A DNA stretch of 64,000 nt. Source: Mediterraneibacter glycyrrhizinilyticus (GTDB taxonomy: Bacteria; Bacillota; Clostridia; Lachnospirales; Lachnospiraceae). Of this stretch, positions 23,473-33,382 are shown in pieces. Position 1 is the first letter of the stretch. Each line of letters opens with the position of its first letter. A program made the position numbers and the translations under genes. The DNA is taken from contig NZ_JACJLR010000008.1 of the NCBI RefSeq assembly GCF_016902345.1, forward strand, positions 33,833 to 97,832. The letters are read 5' to 3'. The notes beneath the pieces are model-generated. The model saw only the letters and a list, made by a program, of their open reading frames with translations. It made no database searches and was not told the DNA's origin.

Positions 23473-26400
23473 ATGAATCGAATAAAACCATGTACAAAAA
23501 AGGTGATTTCTTTAGTTCTGGTTCTTGTGTTGTGCTTGAGCATGAATAGCATGGCGGTTTTGGCAGATGGACAGACAACAGCAGAAAAATACGCGGAATT
23601 ACATGAGTATGCATCGACCTTGAAGGAAGAGGACTATACAGAAGAGTCATGGGCAACATTCAGTGAACTGTGGTCAGCGATAGAAACCATTTCTGATATC
23701 AGCGGACTGAGCGAGGCAGTGCAGGGAAACTTCCTTTCAAGACTAGAGAGCGCCATAAATGGCTTGGAAAAAGTTGAGAAAAATAATTACGACATATATT
23801 TAGATGAGATCCAAAGCGCCGAGGAAATGGATGGCTCTGTTTATACTGAAGAAAGTTGGGAAGAATTTCAAACTGCATTAAACAAAGAAAAAGATGAGAT
23901 ACTTGCAAAGGCTCAAAAAGAATATGAAGAAAACGGCGATATAGATACCAGTTATGTTACAAATTTTAAGAAAAATTATCTTCTGTTATATTTTAAGGAT
24001 GCAGTGACAGTATCGCATGAAGAGACGGGAATTATGGTGAGTTCCTATAACTATGAGATGGAGAAGGCAGAAGAGCTAGAAATAGAGATATATGATGAAT
24101 CAAACTGGCCATATACTGTTGAAGGAGCCTGGACAACGAATATAGCATTAACATCTTCAAAGTATAGCGCTTATAAGATATCGATCAAGGATGCAGAGGG
24201 AAATATATTTGATACAGAACGAGCATTTCAGATCCAAGTTCCAATCCCGGAAAAATTTGATTTAAGTAATCTGAATGTCAGATTAGCTCAGAAAAGCGGC
24301 GCGTCTTATAAGCCATCATATGAAATTGATGAAGAAAATCGGATGTTAACAGTTACAATCAGTAATTCACTGTCAAAATATTCTAATAGTATGACTGTTT
24401 TCTTTTACGACTCGATTGAAACGATTGACACAGCGACTCTCTCGGATGGTGTTTATCAAGTTAACGTTAATCTTGTAAAACATTCGGATTCAGCAGCGAC
24501 TTCTATGGCAGACGGAACTTTGGAAGATACGGCTATCCTCGTTAAAGACGGTAGTGATACCATTATATATTTATCTTTTGTACCGGTCGAAATTTTTGAA
24601 AGTCCATCTTATACAGGAGGACTATGGTGTGAGGTTGGAGAAAAAGCGGACGGGAAGATAGATGAAGATTCTATGACGGTTCTGTCATATTATTGCAATG
24701 AGGACGGTACACTGAAAGACAATGAAATATATGATGCGATTACTGAACTTGCATGCATTAAGCAAATCCAGCTAAGGCTTAATGAAGATTGCAAAAATGA
24801 TAACGGAGGATATACGCTGGCTGTTAGTTCACCGGCAATGGCAGCTATGAATGGCTTGGAATTTGATGAGATTATAATAGATGAACTCCTTGTAAATCTT
24901 TTGATATCCAAACCTGAATATCTGGGGAGTATGGAAGAGGCAAAGGCCAGTATTCCATTGTATGACAAATCTGCTTTGATGAAAGAAATCGAATATGCTG
25001 AACTTTTTGAAGAAACGGATTATACGATAGATAGTTATAAAGTTCTTTCCGATGCGATTGCTGATGCAGAAACTGTATATGGAACTACATTCTCAGATGC
25101 TGCGGCTGGTTCAGAAGCTTATGAAGAACAAATCCTTCTTATCAAGGAGGCTATTTCCGGACTTGAAGAAAATTCTGAATTGAAAGAGGCAAGAGAGAAT
25201 TTAAAGACTGCAATCGATAATGCGAAAGAAGTTGAACTTGGGGAAAAAACAGTAAGTGCGTTTAACGAACTCACTTCTGCGATTAATTCCGCCCAGGCAG
25301 TGTATGAACGTTCTAATGTAACAGTGGAGGAACTAAATGAACAGATCGACATTCTAAATGCTGCGGTAGAAACTTTCAAGAACAGCCCGGATGCTTCTGA
25401 ACTTAATCCGGAAAAACTCGAAGATGGTGAATATAAAGTTTACGTAGATATGAAGCAGGTGGACAAAACGTCTAACTCTATGTCCAACGGTGCGATCGAC
25501 CATTGGATCACCCTCACGGTGGAAGATGGAAATTACACGGCTACGGTTGATTTCAACGGTATGACGATCAGCGGTCAGTATGGTTATCTTCTGGATCTGA
25601 AGTATTATGAAGCAGGATACACCTACACATCTACCGGTGATCCTAGCGGAACGTTAACTCCTGTTACCGTTTTATCCACACAGAAAAATTCTGATGGTTC
25701 AGATATCATTGACAATTATAACGATGCAGATCATCTGTATCCGGATGTGGTGAGTTTCCCACTTGTAGATAAAGGAACGGAAGAATATGTACCGCTTCAG
25801 GTTTATGTGCCAATTATGGAAAGCATTACAGCAGGTACCGGAACACAGAATGTTCTTATGAAGATTGACTGGACGTCTCTGAGGACAGCGGATGATGATA
25901 CTCAGGATGTAATTGAGTTCACGGAGGATGGTATCTATACCGTATCCAGCGAAATCCGTGAGAGTGGAAGCGATGAGGTCTCCACGTTCGATCAGTATCT
26001 CGATAAGGTGAGGCTTGTCGCAAAAGACGGAGGATTGACGGCTTATATCGATTTTAAGACCATTAAAGACGGAGAAACGGAGAACTACATAACAGACGTC
26101 AGCATCGAAAATGGAGATGACACCGGAACGACCGGTAAAATAGAACGTGCGGTATTAAGTCTTCCCCAAAATGTAGAGCTCACTAATATCAGGCTGAAAG
26201 ATAACACAGGTGCCGAGGCGGAGGCAAGATTATACTTGTCTCTCAGAAGTGCGGAATTACAGACAGCAGACAAAACAGCACTGAAAGAATATATAGACAA
26301 TGCAAACGCTGTTTTGGATAATGGAAAAACTTACACAGAAGAGTCCCTGACGGTATTAAAGGATGCGCTGGAGACAGCCAAAGCTGTTTATGCAGATGAT

Positions 26401-29160
26401 GTGGCAATTAATACAGAGATCGGTTCTGCGGGACTGGCCTTGAAAAATGCGCTCGACACAATGGAAGAAGTAACACAGATCACAGTTGATAAAACAAATC
26501 TGAAAGCAGCGATTGACGAAGCGGCGAAAATCTCAAATGAAGATGGGAAGTATACAGAAGAGAGTTATCAGGCGCTTTTGGAAGCATTGAAAGCGGCGGA
26601 ATCAGTTTATCAGAATGAGGAAGCCACTCAATCTGAGGTTGACAGTCAGACTGCTCTTTTAAAGGCTGCGGTAGAAGCTCTGAAAGAAGTTACGCAGTTA
26701 GATAAAAACGATCTGAAAGACGCAATCACCAGAGCGGAAAGCCTGAACGATCAGAAAGATACTTATACTGTGGATAGCTGGAATGCACTTTATGCAGTAT
26801 ATTCTGCGGCGCTAAACGTATATGAGGATACAGACGCATCGCAGGCGGAGATCGACACGCAGACAGAACTGCTCCTGTCGGCAATTGACGCACTGATTCC
26901 TGTATCTGATGCTGTACTTGCAGACGGTTTGTACCAGATCAACGGGGAAATTGTCAATGCAACAGACCCAAGCAGGCTTTCTATGGCGGACAGTGCTCTG
27001 GAATATACGATCGATGAGAATGGGAATAAAGTAAAAAATCCGCTTTACATTGTTGTAAAAGAGGGACAGGCATACGTTAGACTGAGGTTCGTAGAACTTT
27101 CAAGCGAACTCGGCGGTCAGGCCTTCAGCGGGTATCTCGGTGAATTGAAATATTATCCGGACTTTGATGATTCTGATACCGTTCCGGGAACAGATGAGGA
27201 GCTGGCGGATGTTATTGTTGAATACAGCTATCAGGGATACGATCAATATAATGATCCAGACTTTGGAACTGACAGCTACATGAAAGGAAAATCTTACCCG
27301 GAGCAGGTATTGATCCCGATTGAGGCGGGGGACACAGAAGTATGGCTGAAACTCTATGTTCCGGTCATGGAGGCAATCTCATCCGGAAGCGGCACACAGC
27401 AGGCAAGATTGCGTCTGGACTGGTCGGAAGAGAGTTTCATACAGATAAGAGATGAAAGTGTTGATGTCTCTAAACTTGAACAACAGATCAGCTATGCAAA
27501 GGCACTTGAGAAGGGATCTGCTTCAGATGCAACATGGGATGCGCTGCAGAGTTCGATCACAGCCGCTGAAGCAGTCTATAATAATCTCTCAGCGACACAG
27601 GAACAGATAGATGCTCAGATTACCCTGCTGCAAAAAGCGATGGCTGCAGTTCAGGCAGAAAACGGAAGTGCAGCAGATAAAACGCAGCTTCAATCCCTGA
27701 TTACAAGTGCAGAAGATGCGTTGGAGAAAACGGATACTTATACATCCGAAAGTCTGGAAACATTAGAAACGATTCTTGCCTATGCGCAAAGTGTTTATGA
27801 AAATGCAGATGCGGATCAGGCAACGGTCAATGCAGCGGTTAATGCGCTGAATAGGGCAATAGACGGATTGATACAGGTCACTTCGGTGGATACTTCTCTA
27901 TTAGAAAACGAGATCGCAAATGCGGAAGAACTGGCAAAACAGACAGATGTGTATACTGCAGAAAGCCTTCAAACATTGCAGGTTGCGATTAATAATGCGA
28001 AGAGAGTACTTGCAGACAATGCTAAAACACAGGAGACAGTGGACAAGCAGGTTACTGCATTGCAGAATGCTCAGAAAGGACTTATAGAAAGGGTTACGGC
28101 CGATAAGAGTGCCTTGAAGGCTAAAATAGAAGAAGCACAGACCTATTTAGAAGATGAGTCAAAATATACTGCGTCAACAATTTCTGGATTAAAAACAGCA
28201 CTCAATAATGCGCGGACGGTGTACAATGATGAGACTGCATCACAGACCGCAGTGGATGCCCAAGTTACCGCACTGAATAATGCGATCAATGCATTAGAAA
28301 TAGCCGGAGATACTATATTAGACATCACAGATCTCGCCGATGGCGTATACTCCATCTACGGAGAGATGGTGAAGACAGATAAAACTTCCGAATCCATGTC
28401 CAATGCGGCAATCAATCACACGCTCAAGCTGACAGTTGAGGACGGTAAGTATTACATTACTATGAACTTCAATGGTCTTCAGTATGCCGGACAGTACGGC
28501 TACTTAAAAGACCTGCAGTATTTCCTGACCGGCTACACTACGAACCAGTACGGCGTTCCACAGGGAGACCTTGCAGATGTGACCATTGATTCCTACCAGG
28601 CGGACGAGGATGGAAACCGCGTCAGTGATTCCTTCGGAACAGACTATCCGGATTATGTGACCTTTGAGCTGATCCCGGAGGCTCTGGAAGACGGATTTGT
28701 ACCGCTTCAGGTATTTGTCCCGATCATGGAGTCCATTGCTGACGGAACGGGCACCCAGGCGGTTTACCTGAAACTTGACTGGAGTACTCTGAAACTTACA
28801 TCATCTGACGATCCGGACTTTGAGGACGATGGAAACAATGACAACAATAATGACAACGGAGATGATGGAAATAATGGCGGAAGCGGATTGACCGGCGGAA
28901 GCAGCCTGACAGGAGGCTCCACACTGGGAACTTCCAATCTGGGCGGCTCCAGCCTCGGGTCTTCCAGCCTGGGTGGTTCCAGTCTCGGATCTTCTTCCCT
29001 GAAAAGTGGAAGAGGGCTTTCTTCCGCATCCAGCGTGAAGACGGATGATACGACGGCAGGCTACGGCGGATTTGCCGCACTGCTGGCAATCGGCTGCATG
29101 GCGGTCCTTGCGGGCGTAATGCAGAGAAGAACACAGAAGAAAGATAAGGAAACAGTTTAA
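23473..29160 (+). CDS. Giant NEAT/FIVAR cell-surface heme-binding protein
   Basis: 1895 residues. Signal peptide 1-31, then alternating helical FIVAR repeats (patterns like KYTEESYQALLEALKAAE, VYQNEEATQSEVD) and NEAT-like domains at about 321-481, 649-806, 816-923, 1150-1318 and 1621-1775. At least three NEAT copies share SMSN/SMAD near the start, GYLxxLxYY in the middle and VPxMExIxxGTGTQ near the end. A Gly/Ser-rich stalk (SLGSSSLGG units, about 1790-1850) leads to SVKTDD (about 1854-1859), a hydrophobic helix and RRTQKKDKE, a class B-type sorting signal. It captures heme at the wall, inferred from domains, the sortase at 20077 and the heme importer downstream. Codon use is more AT-rich than in the flanking genes. 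Confidence 0.88.
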   Translation: MNRIKPCTKKVISLVLVLVLCLSMNSMAVLADGQTTAEKYAELHEYASTLKEEDYTEESWATFSELWSAIETISDISGLSEAVQGNFLSRLESAINGLEKVEKNNYDIYLDEIQSAEEMDGSVYTEESWEEFQTALNKEKDEILAKAQKEYEENGDIDTSYVTNFKKNYLLLYFKDAVTVSHEETGIMVSSYNYEMEKAEELEIEIYDESNWPYTVEGAWTTNIALTSSKYSAYKISIKDAEGNIFDTERAFQIQVPIPEKFDLSNLNVRLAQKSGASYKPSYEIDEENRMLTVTISNSLSKYSNSMTVFFYDSIETIDTATLSDGVYQVNVNLVKHSDSAATSMADGTLEDTAILVKDGSDTIIYLSFVPVEIFESPSYTGGLWCEVGEKADGKIDEDSMTVLSYYCNEDGTLKDNEIYDAITELACIKQIQLRLNEDCKNDNGGYTLAVSSPAMAAMNGLEFDEIIIDELLVNLLISKPEYLGSMEEAKASIPLYDKSALMKEIEYAELFEETDYTIDSYKVLSDAIADAETVYGTTFSDAAAGSEAYEEQILLIKEAISGLEENSELKEARENLKTAIDNAKEVELGEKTVSAFNELTSAINSAQAVYERSNVTVEELNEQIDILNAAVETFKNSPDASELNPEKLEDGEYKVYVDMKQVDKTSNSMSNGAIDHWITLTVEDGNYTATVDFNGMTISGQYGYLLDLKYYEAGYTYTSTGDPSGTLTPVTVLSTQKNSDGSDIIDNYNDADHLYPDVVSFPLVDKGTEEYVPLQVYVPIMESITAGTGTQNVLMKIDWTSLRTADDDTQDVIEFTEDGIYTVSSEIRESGSDEVSTFDQYLDKVRLVAKDGGLTAYIDFKTIKDGETENYITDVSIENGDDTGTTGKIERAVLSLPQNVELTNIRLKDNTGAEAEARLYLSLRSAELQTADKTALKEYIDNANAVLDNGKTYTEESLTVLKDALETAKAVYADDVAINTEIGSAGLALKNALDTMEEVTQITVDKTNLKAAIDEAAKISNEDGKYTEESYQALLEALKAAESVYQNEEATQSEVDSQTALLKAAVEALKEVTQLDKNDLKDAITRAESLNDQKDTYTVDSWNALYAVYSAALNVYEDTDASQAEIDTQTELLLSAIDALIPVSDAVLADGLYQINGEIVNATDPSRLSMADSALEYTIDENGNKVKNPLYIVVKEGQAYVRLRFVELSSELGGQAFSGYLGELKYYPDFDDSDTVPGTDEELADVIVEYSYQGYDQYNDPDFGTDSYMKGKSYPEQVLIPIEAGDTEVWLKLYVPVMEAISSGSGTQQARLRLDWSEESFIQIRDESVDVSKLEQQISYAKALEKGSASDATWDALQSSITAAEAVYNNLSATQEQIDAQITLLQKAMAAVQAENGSAADKTQLQSLITSAEDALEKTDTYTSESLETLETILAYAQSVYENADADQATVNAAVNALNRAIDGLIQVTSVDTSLLENEIANAEELAKQTDVYTAESLQTLQVAINNAKRVLADNAKTQETVDKQVTALQNAQKGLIERVTADKSALKAKIEEAQTYLEDESKYTASTISGLKTALNNARTVYNDETASQTAVDAQVTALNNAINALEIAGDTILDITDLADGVYSIYGEMVKTDKTSESMSNAAINHTLKLTVEDGKYYITMNFNGLQYAGQYGYLKDLQYFLTGYTTNQYGVPQGDLADVTIDSYQADEDGNRVSDSFGTDYPDYVTFELIPEALEDGFVPLQVFVPIMESIADGTGTQAVYLKLDWSTLKLTSSDDPDFEDDGNNDNNNDNGDDGNNGGSGLTGGSSLTGGSTLGTSNLGGSSLGSSSLGGSSLGSSSLKSGRGLSSASSVKTDDTTAGYGGFAALLAIGCMAVLAGVMQRRTQKKDKETV

Positions 29161-29171
29161 TACTTTAAAGA

Positions 29172-29212
29172 GCGGGAAGGGGCGGCGGAAACATGCGGCC
29201 CCTTCTCGGTGT
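29172..29212 (+). terminator. Hairpin after the NEAT gene
   Basis: GAAGGGGC and GCCCCTTC arms 12 bases after the stop codon. The tail is not T-rich, so termination may be partial. Confidence 0.5.
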
Positions 29213-29251
29213 TTCCGGGAACAGGCGGAAGTATCTGCCTGCATATATATC

Positions 29252-29267
29252 GTTACTGAATAGTAAC
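29252..29267. promoter_or_regulatory. Variant dyad before the Shp gene (GTTAC-N6-GTAAC)
   Basis: GTTAC TGAATA GTAAC has the same 5-6-5 geometry as the GTTAG-N6-CTAAY sites but differs at one base in each arm. Possible weaker site for the same regulator. Confidence 0.35.
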
Positions 29268-29296
29268 TACATATCGATTACAGACAGGAGAGATCA

Positions 29297-30355
29297 ATGA
29301 ATACGATAAAGAGAATGAGAAAGGCCATTGCCGGTCTGCTGGCGGTCTTTGTGCTTGCCGTGATGGGAGCTGGCATGAGCGCCGTGCCGGTACAGGCGGC
29401 AAGTGGAAATGTGTATACCTGCGTGATCCATCCCTGCTATGCCCATCCCGTTACCGGAGTGATCGAAGACTCCGGCGGAGAGGCATCCTATGCCACCGGG
29501 CAGGGCATGGTGGAAGGCGCAGTCTATACAACAGGAATCCTGGAACTGACAGACAGCGGAGAATATTACTTAACGATCCGCATGAGTCTGATGGACTATA
29601 CATCAAATCACAGCTTCTGGGTCCAGAATGTCGGCGATTCCGGATGGTCCAGTCCGGCGGTCGGGGTGACCGGAAGCGGCACGGACAGCAACGGGACAAC
29701 CAATGATATCGCCATACAGGTGCCCAGCGAGAACTGCGTGGTGAGGGTTTCCATGTATGTAGATCCCATGGGAAGGGACGTTGTATTTTATCTCTATCCC
29801 AGTGATTACGCAGCAGGAAATAATACTGATATGAACGCTACCATTGTGACGGAAGCATCCGGAAGCAGCAGTTCAGGCAGCACGTCATCAGGCAGCACCT
29901 CATCAGGCAGCAATTCTTCCGGAAGCAGCAATTCCGGAAGCAGCAGTACGGAAAGCAGCTCAGGAAGCGGTTCATCCAGTTCCGGTTCTTCCCTGCAGAG
30001 CAGCGCCGGACTTTCTTCTTCAGGATCTTCTGACACAGAGGATTCATCCGACAGCAGCTCAGACAGCACAGCGCCGGAGCTGTCCAGCTCCATAGAGGAG
30101 GCGGCAACGCTTTCGACGGATTCCGTCACGGATACGGAACTGAACGGAGCCCAGGGGCTGAGCCTGTCCACGGCGGAGAATGCAGCGTCTGAGGAAGATG
30201 CATCAACATCTTCCGGAGGGAACAGCGCATTCGCCATTGGAGCGGCGATCACCATATCCGGTCTGATCCTGATGGGCGTCGCGGCGGTGATCGTCTATTT
30301 CTTCCGGAAGAACTGGAGAAGATGGGGTGGAGGTTATGATGATGACGAGACTTAA
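29297..30355 (+). CDS. Shp-domain cell-surface heme-transfer protein
   Basis: 352 residues. Signal peptide 1-34 (cleavage near VQA-A), then an Shp heme-binding domain (CVIHPCYAHPVTGVIEDSGG, YATGQGMVEG, MSLMDYTSNHSF, MYVDPMGRDVVFYLYPSD) to about residue 172. A serine-rich linker of about 120 residues and a C-terminal membrane helix (AIGAAITISGLILMGVAAVIV) with a basic tail follow. In streptococcal Shp, heme is held by two methionines (Met66, Met153). Met71 and Met158 here have matching context and spacing. It should pass heme from the NEAT protein to the lipoprotein encoded next, whose start overlaps this gene's end. Confidence 0.9.
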   Translation: MNTIKRMRKAIAGLLAVFVLAVMGAGMSAVPVQAASGNVYTCVIHPCYAHPVTGVIEDSGGEASYATGQGMVEGAVYTTGILELTDSGEYYLTIRMSLMDYTSNHSFWVQNVGDSGWSSPAVGVTGSGTDSNGTTNDIAIQVPSENCVVRVSMYVDPMGRDVVFYLYPSDYAAGNNTDMNATIVTEASGSSSSGSTSSGSTSSGSNSSGSSNSGSSSTESSSGSGSSSSGSSLQSSAGLSSSGSSDTEDSSDSSSDSTAPELSSSIEEAATLSTDSVTDTELNGAQGLSLSTAENAASEEDASTSSGGNSAFAIGAAITISGLILMGVAAVIVYFFRKNWRRWGGGYDDDET

Positions 30356-31466
30356 AATAATGGACAGAAAACGAAGGGTGTCCGGCGTGCTGGCGTCAAC
30401 AATGCTGACCTGCTTCCTGGTTTCCGGATGCGTGGACCAGAGCGGTGGTTCGTCGGACACGTCAGTGGCAGCGTCCGGCACGGCACAGAGCGCGGAGACA
30501 CTGCTTGAGATCACAGACCCGGAAGAGAAAGCAGCAGTAGAGGCAGCAAAAGCGAAGGTGGCGGCGATGGACGAAGAGCCGCGGATCATTGCGACCTCCC
30601 CGGCTACAGCGGATATCTGTGACAGGCTGGAATTGGATCTTGTGGGGGTGTGCTCCAGCACCATATCCACCATACCGGAACGGTATGCGGAAGTGGAGCA
30701 GGTAGGGACATCCATGAGCCCGGATATGGAGATCGTGGCATCCCTTTCCCCGGACTGGATCTTAAGCCCTGCCAGCCTCCAGTCCGACCTGCAGCCCAAG
30801 TACGAAGCAATTGATACGGACTGGGCATTCCTGAACTTAAGAAGCGTGCCGGGCATGTACCGGTCTATCCAGGAACTGGGCGAGATCTTCGGCAGGGAAG
30901 AGCAGGCGCAGGAGCTAGTGGACGAATTTACAGAGTTTTATGAGGAATACAGCACCAGGAACGAAGGCAAAGAGAGCCCGAAGGTGTTGATCCTGATGGG
31001 GCTTCCCGGAAGCTATATCATTGCGACGGAGAACTCCTATGTAGGGAGCCTGGTGGAACTGGCAGGCGGTGAAAACGTCTATGCCGGGACAGACCAGGAG
31101 TTCCTGACCGTAAATACGGAGGACATGAAGACGAAAGAACCGGATATCATCCTCTGTGCAGCGCATGCACTGCCGGATCAGGTGACAGAGATGTTCAAGG
31201 AGGATTTTGAGACCAACGATATCTGGCAGCATTTTGATGCGGTGCAGAATGACCGGGTATACTACCTCACCTATGAACTGTTCGGTATGAGCGCTACCTT
31301 TGACTATCCGGAAGCGTTGGAAGAGCTTCAGCCGATCCTTTATCCCGAGAGCGAGGAGGACGAAGAAAAGGCAAGGGAGAACAGCGACAATGCAGCGAAA
31401 GCGGCAGAGGAGAGTGAAGCTTCCGAGAAGATAGATGAAGAAACTCTGCAGGAGATCACAAAGTAA
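30342..31466 (+). CDS. isdE: Heme ABC transporter substrate-binding lipoprotein (IsdE/HtsA-like)
   Basis: About 374 residues. Lipobox LVSGC (Cys anchor at about residue 31), then the FecB/IsdE two-lobe fold: PRIIATSPATADICDRLELD, VGTSMSPDMEIVASLSPDWILS, a long connecting helix and VLILMGLPGSYIIATENSYVG. The IsdE-style VGTSMSPDMEIV contains methionines near the known heme ligand. The C-terminal 40 residues are an unusually acidic Glu/Ala tail. The ATG triplet at 30336-30344 follows TGGAGG and overlaps the Shp gene, so translation is coupled. It delivers heme to the FecCD permease encoded next. Confidence 0.9.
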   Translation: MTRLKIMDRKRRVSGVLASTMLTCFLVSGCVDQSGGSSDTSVAASGTAQSAETLLEITDPEEKAAVEAAKAKVAAMDEEPRIIATSPATADICDRLELDLVGVCSSTISTIPERYAEVEQVGTSMSPDMEIVASLSPDWILSPASLQSDLQPKYEAIDTDWAFLNLRSVPGMYRSIQELGEIFGREEQAQELVDEFTEFYEEYSTRNEGKESPKVLILMGLPGSYIIATENSYVGSLVELAGGENVYAGTDQEFLTVNTEDMKTKEPDIILCAAHALPDQVTEMFKEDFETNDIWQHFDAVQNDRVYYLTYELFGMSATFDYPEALEELQPILYPESEEDEEKARENSDNAAKAAEESEASEKIDEETLQEITK

Positions 31467-31478
31467 GGAGGGATGACC

Positions 31479-32552
31479 GTGAGTAAAGAGAAAAATGTAA
31501 GAGAGGACAGCCCACTTACCAGTGACCCGGAAGACATCCGGAAGATGGATATGAGCCGGAAAAAGAAAAAGACAGCGCGGGCAGCCCTTTCCTTTATCAT
31601 TATGGCTGTACTGCTGATAGTCCTGATCTTCGCATCCGTGAATATCGGGAGCCTGCAGGTATCGCCATCCGAGCTGTTCCGGGGCTTGTTCATCGAGCGG
31701 ATCGAGAACGTGGCGGCGATCTATGACCTCCGGTTCCCGAGGATCGTGATCTCCCTGTTTGCGGGAGCTGCAGTTGCGGTTTCCGGTGTGCTGTTCCAGG
31801 CGGTTCTGAAGAACCCGCTGGCTGATCCGGGGATCATCGGAATCTCCAGCGGGGCAAGCTTTGTGGCAGTACTGGTCACGGCATTTCTGCCGTCCCTGTA
31901 CTTCTTTACCCCGCTGTTTGCGTTTGCAGGAGGCGTGCTGGCATTCTTTCTGGTGTACAGCCTGTCATGGAAAGGGGGATTAAGCCCCCTGCGGATCATC
32001 CTGACCGGTGTGGCGGTGAGCGCCATGTTCACAGGCCTTTCCGATGCCCTCAACTCCATGACTGGAGGAAACTCATCTGGCGTGGCCTCCATTGTGGAGG
32101 GAAATATCACACAGAAGACATGGGATGATGTGCAGACGCTCCTGCCCTACGTGATCATCGGCCTGATCCTTGCTGTTCTGTTTTCGAAGATCTGCAACCT
32201 GATGTCACTGGAGGACAAGACAGCGCGGGGACTGGGCGTGAACGTGAACCTGATGCGGATCGTGATCTCCCTGATCGCGGTGCTCCTGGCGAGCATCTCC
32301 ACAGCGGTTGCGGGAGCCATCAGTTTCCTTGGGCTGATCGTACCGCATATCGGCCGCATCCTGGTGGGAAGCGACCACCGTGCGCTGATCCCGTTTTCCA
32401 TGCTGGCAGGAGCCTTTACTTTCCTGCTTGCCGATACCATCGGCAGGACGGTGGCGGCGCCCTACGAGGTGTCCGCATCCATCATCATGAGCGTGATCGG
32501 AGGGCCGTTCTTTATTATTCTGTTAAGGAGGTCGAAGAAATATGCAGCATGA
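31479..32552 (+). CDS. FecCD-family heme ABC permease
   Basis: 357 residues with about nine membrane helices. The family motifs LRFPRIVISLFAGAAVAVSG, NPLADPGIIGISSGA, FLGLIVPHIGRILVG and the C-terminal VIGGPFFIILLRR identify a BtuC/FecD permease. The N-terminus has an extra basic cytosolic stretch of about 30 residues. GTG at 31479 is preferred over the ATG at 31473 because AAGGAGG ends only one base before the latter. It forms the channel of the heme importer, with the lipoprotein upstream and the ATPase that overlaps its end. Confidence 0.92.
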   Translation: MSKEKNVREDSPLTSDPEDIRKMDMSRKKKKTARAALSFIIMAVLLIVLIFASVNIGSLQVSPSELFRGLFIERIENVAAIYDLRFPRIVISLFAGAAVAVSGVLFQAVLKNPLADPGIIGISSGASFVAVLVTAFLPSLYFFTPLFAFAGGVLAFFLVYSLSWKGGLSPLRIILTGVAVSAMFTGLSDALNSMTGGNSSGVASIVEGNITQKTWDDVQTLLPYVIIGLILAVLFSKICNLMSLEDKTARGLGVNVNLMRIVISLIAVLLASISTAVAGAISFLGLIVPHIGRILVGSDHRALIPFSMLAGAFTFLLADTIGRTVAAPYEVSASIIMSVIGGPFFIILLRRSKKYAA

Positions 32553-33330
32553 GGATAACAAAAAGCCTGCCATGGAAGTGCGGAACCTGTTCTTCTCCTA
32601 CGGGAAGAACAAGGTGTTAAAAGACACCTCCTTCAAGATCGAGGAGGGGAAGATCACGACGATCATGGGGGCAAACGGATGTGGTAAGTCAACACTGTTT
32701 AATCTGATGACGAAAAATTTATATCCAAGAAAGGGAAATATCTTCCTGCACGGGAAGAACATCCAGAACCTTGCCCTGAAGGAATTTGCCCGGAAAGTAT
32801 CCATCGTACACCAGTACAATACCTCGGCAGACGATATCACGGTGGAACGGTTGGTCTCCTTCGGGCGGACGCCCCACATGAAGATGATGCAGAGCCGGAG
32901 CGATGAAGATGAAAAGCTGATCGACTGGGCAATGGGAGTGACAAATGTGGAGAAGTACCGGGACCGGGAGGTAAGCCGCCTGTCCGGCGGGCAGAGGCAG
33001 CGCGTATGGATCGCCATGGCGCTGGCTCAGAACACGAAGATCCTGTTCCTGGATGAGCCAACTACTTATCTGGATATCCGGTATCAGATCGAGATCCTGG
33101 AGCTGGTGAAGAAGCTCAATCAGGAATACGGGATCACGATCATCATGGTACTCCATGACATTAACCAGGCAATCCATTTTTCAGACCGGATCATCGGGCT
33201 GAAAGACGGACATGTAGCGGCAGAAGGGACACCGGATGAGATCATCACCACAGAGTGCATCCGGGAACTATACGGGATCTCCCTTGGAGTGACCACAATA
33301 GAAGGAAAGAAATTCGTACTGACCGTGTGA
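32542..33330 (+). CDS. Heme ABC importer ATP-binding protein
   Basis: 262-residue FepC/HmuV-type ATPase: Walker A GANGCGKST, Q-loop HQYN, signature LSGGQRQRVWIAMAL, Walker B ILFLDEPTTYLDI and H-loop VLHDINQ. It overlaps the permease gene by 11 bases and completes an importer of the IsdEF/HtsABC type. In the same direction follow a DUF454 gene and a fragment of a CydC-like exporter. Confidence 0.93.
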   Translation: MQHEDNKKPAMEVRNLFFSYGKNKVLKDTSFKIEEGKITTIMGANGCGKSTLFNLMTKNLYPRKGNIFLHGKNIQNLALKEFARKVSIVHQYNTSADDITVERLVSFGRTPHMKMMQSRSDEDEKLIDWAMGVTNVEKYRDREVSRLSGGQRQRVWIAMALAQNTKILFLDEPTTYLDIRYQIEILELVKKLNQEYGITIIMVLHDINQAIHFSDRIIGLKDGHVAAEGTPDEIITTECIRELYGISLGVTTIEGKKFVLTV

Positions 33331-33382
33331 GCTGCCTGACGCGGACAGAAGATTATGCGGAAAGTACGGGAAACAGGAGTGA

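Noticed and set aside
28860..29030. Gly/Ser repeats of the NEAT protein as a CRISPR-like or minisatellite array
   Set aside because: Period and frame follow the protein stalk (SLGSSSLGG units). There are no spacers.
29860..30120. Acidic leucine-rich open frame opposite the Shp serine linker
   Set aside because: It arises from the reverse complement of Ser codons and has no start signals.
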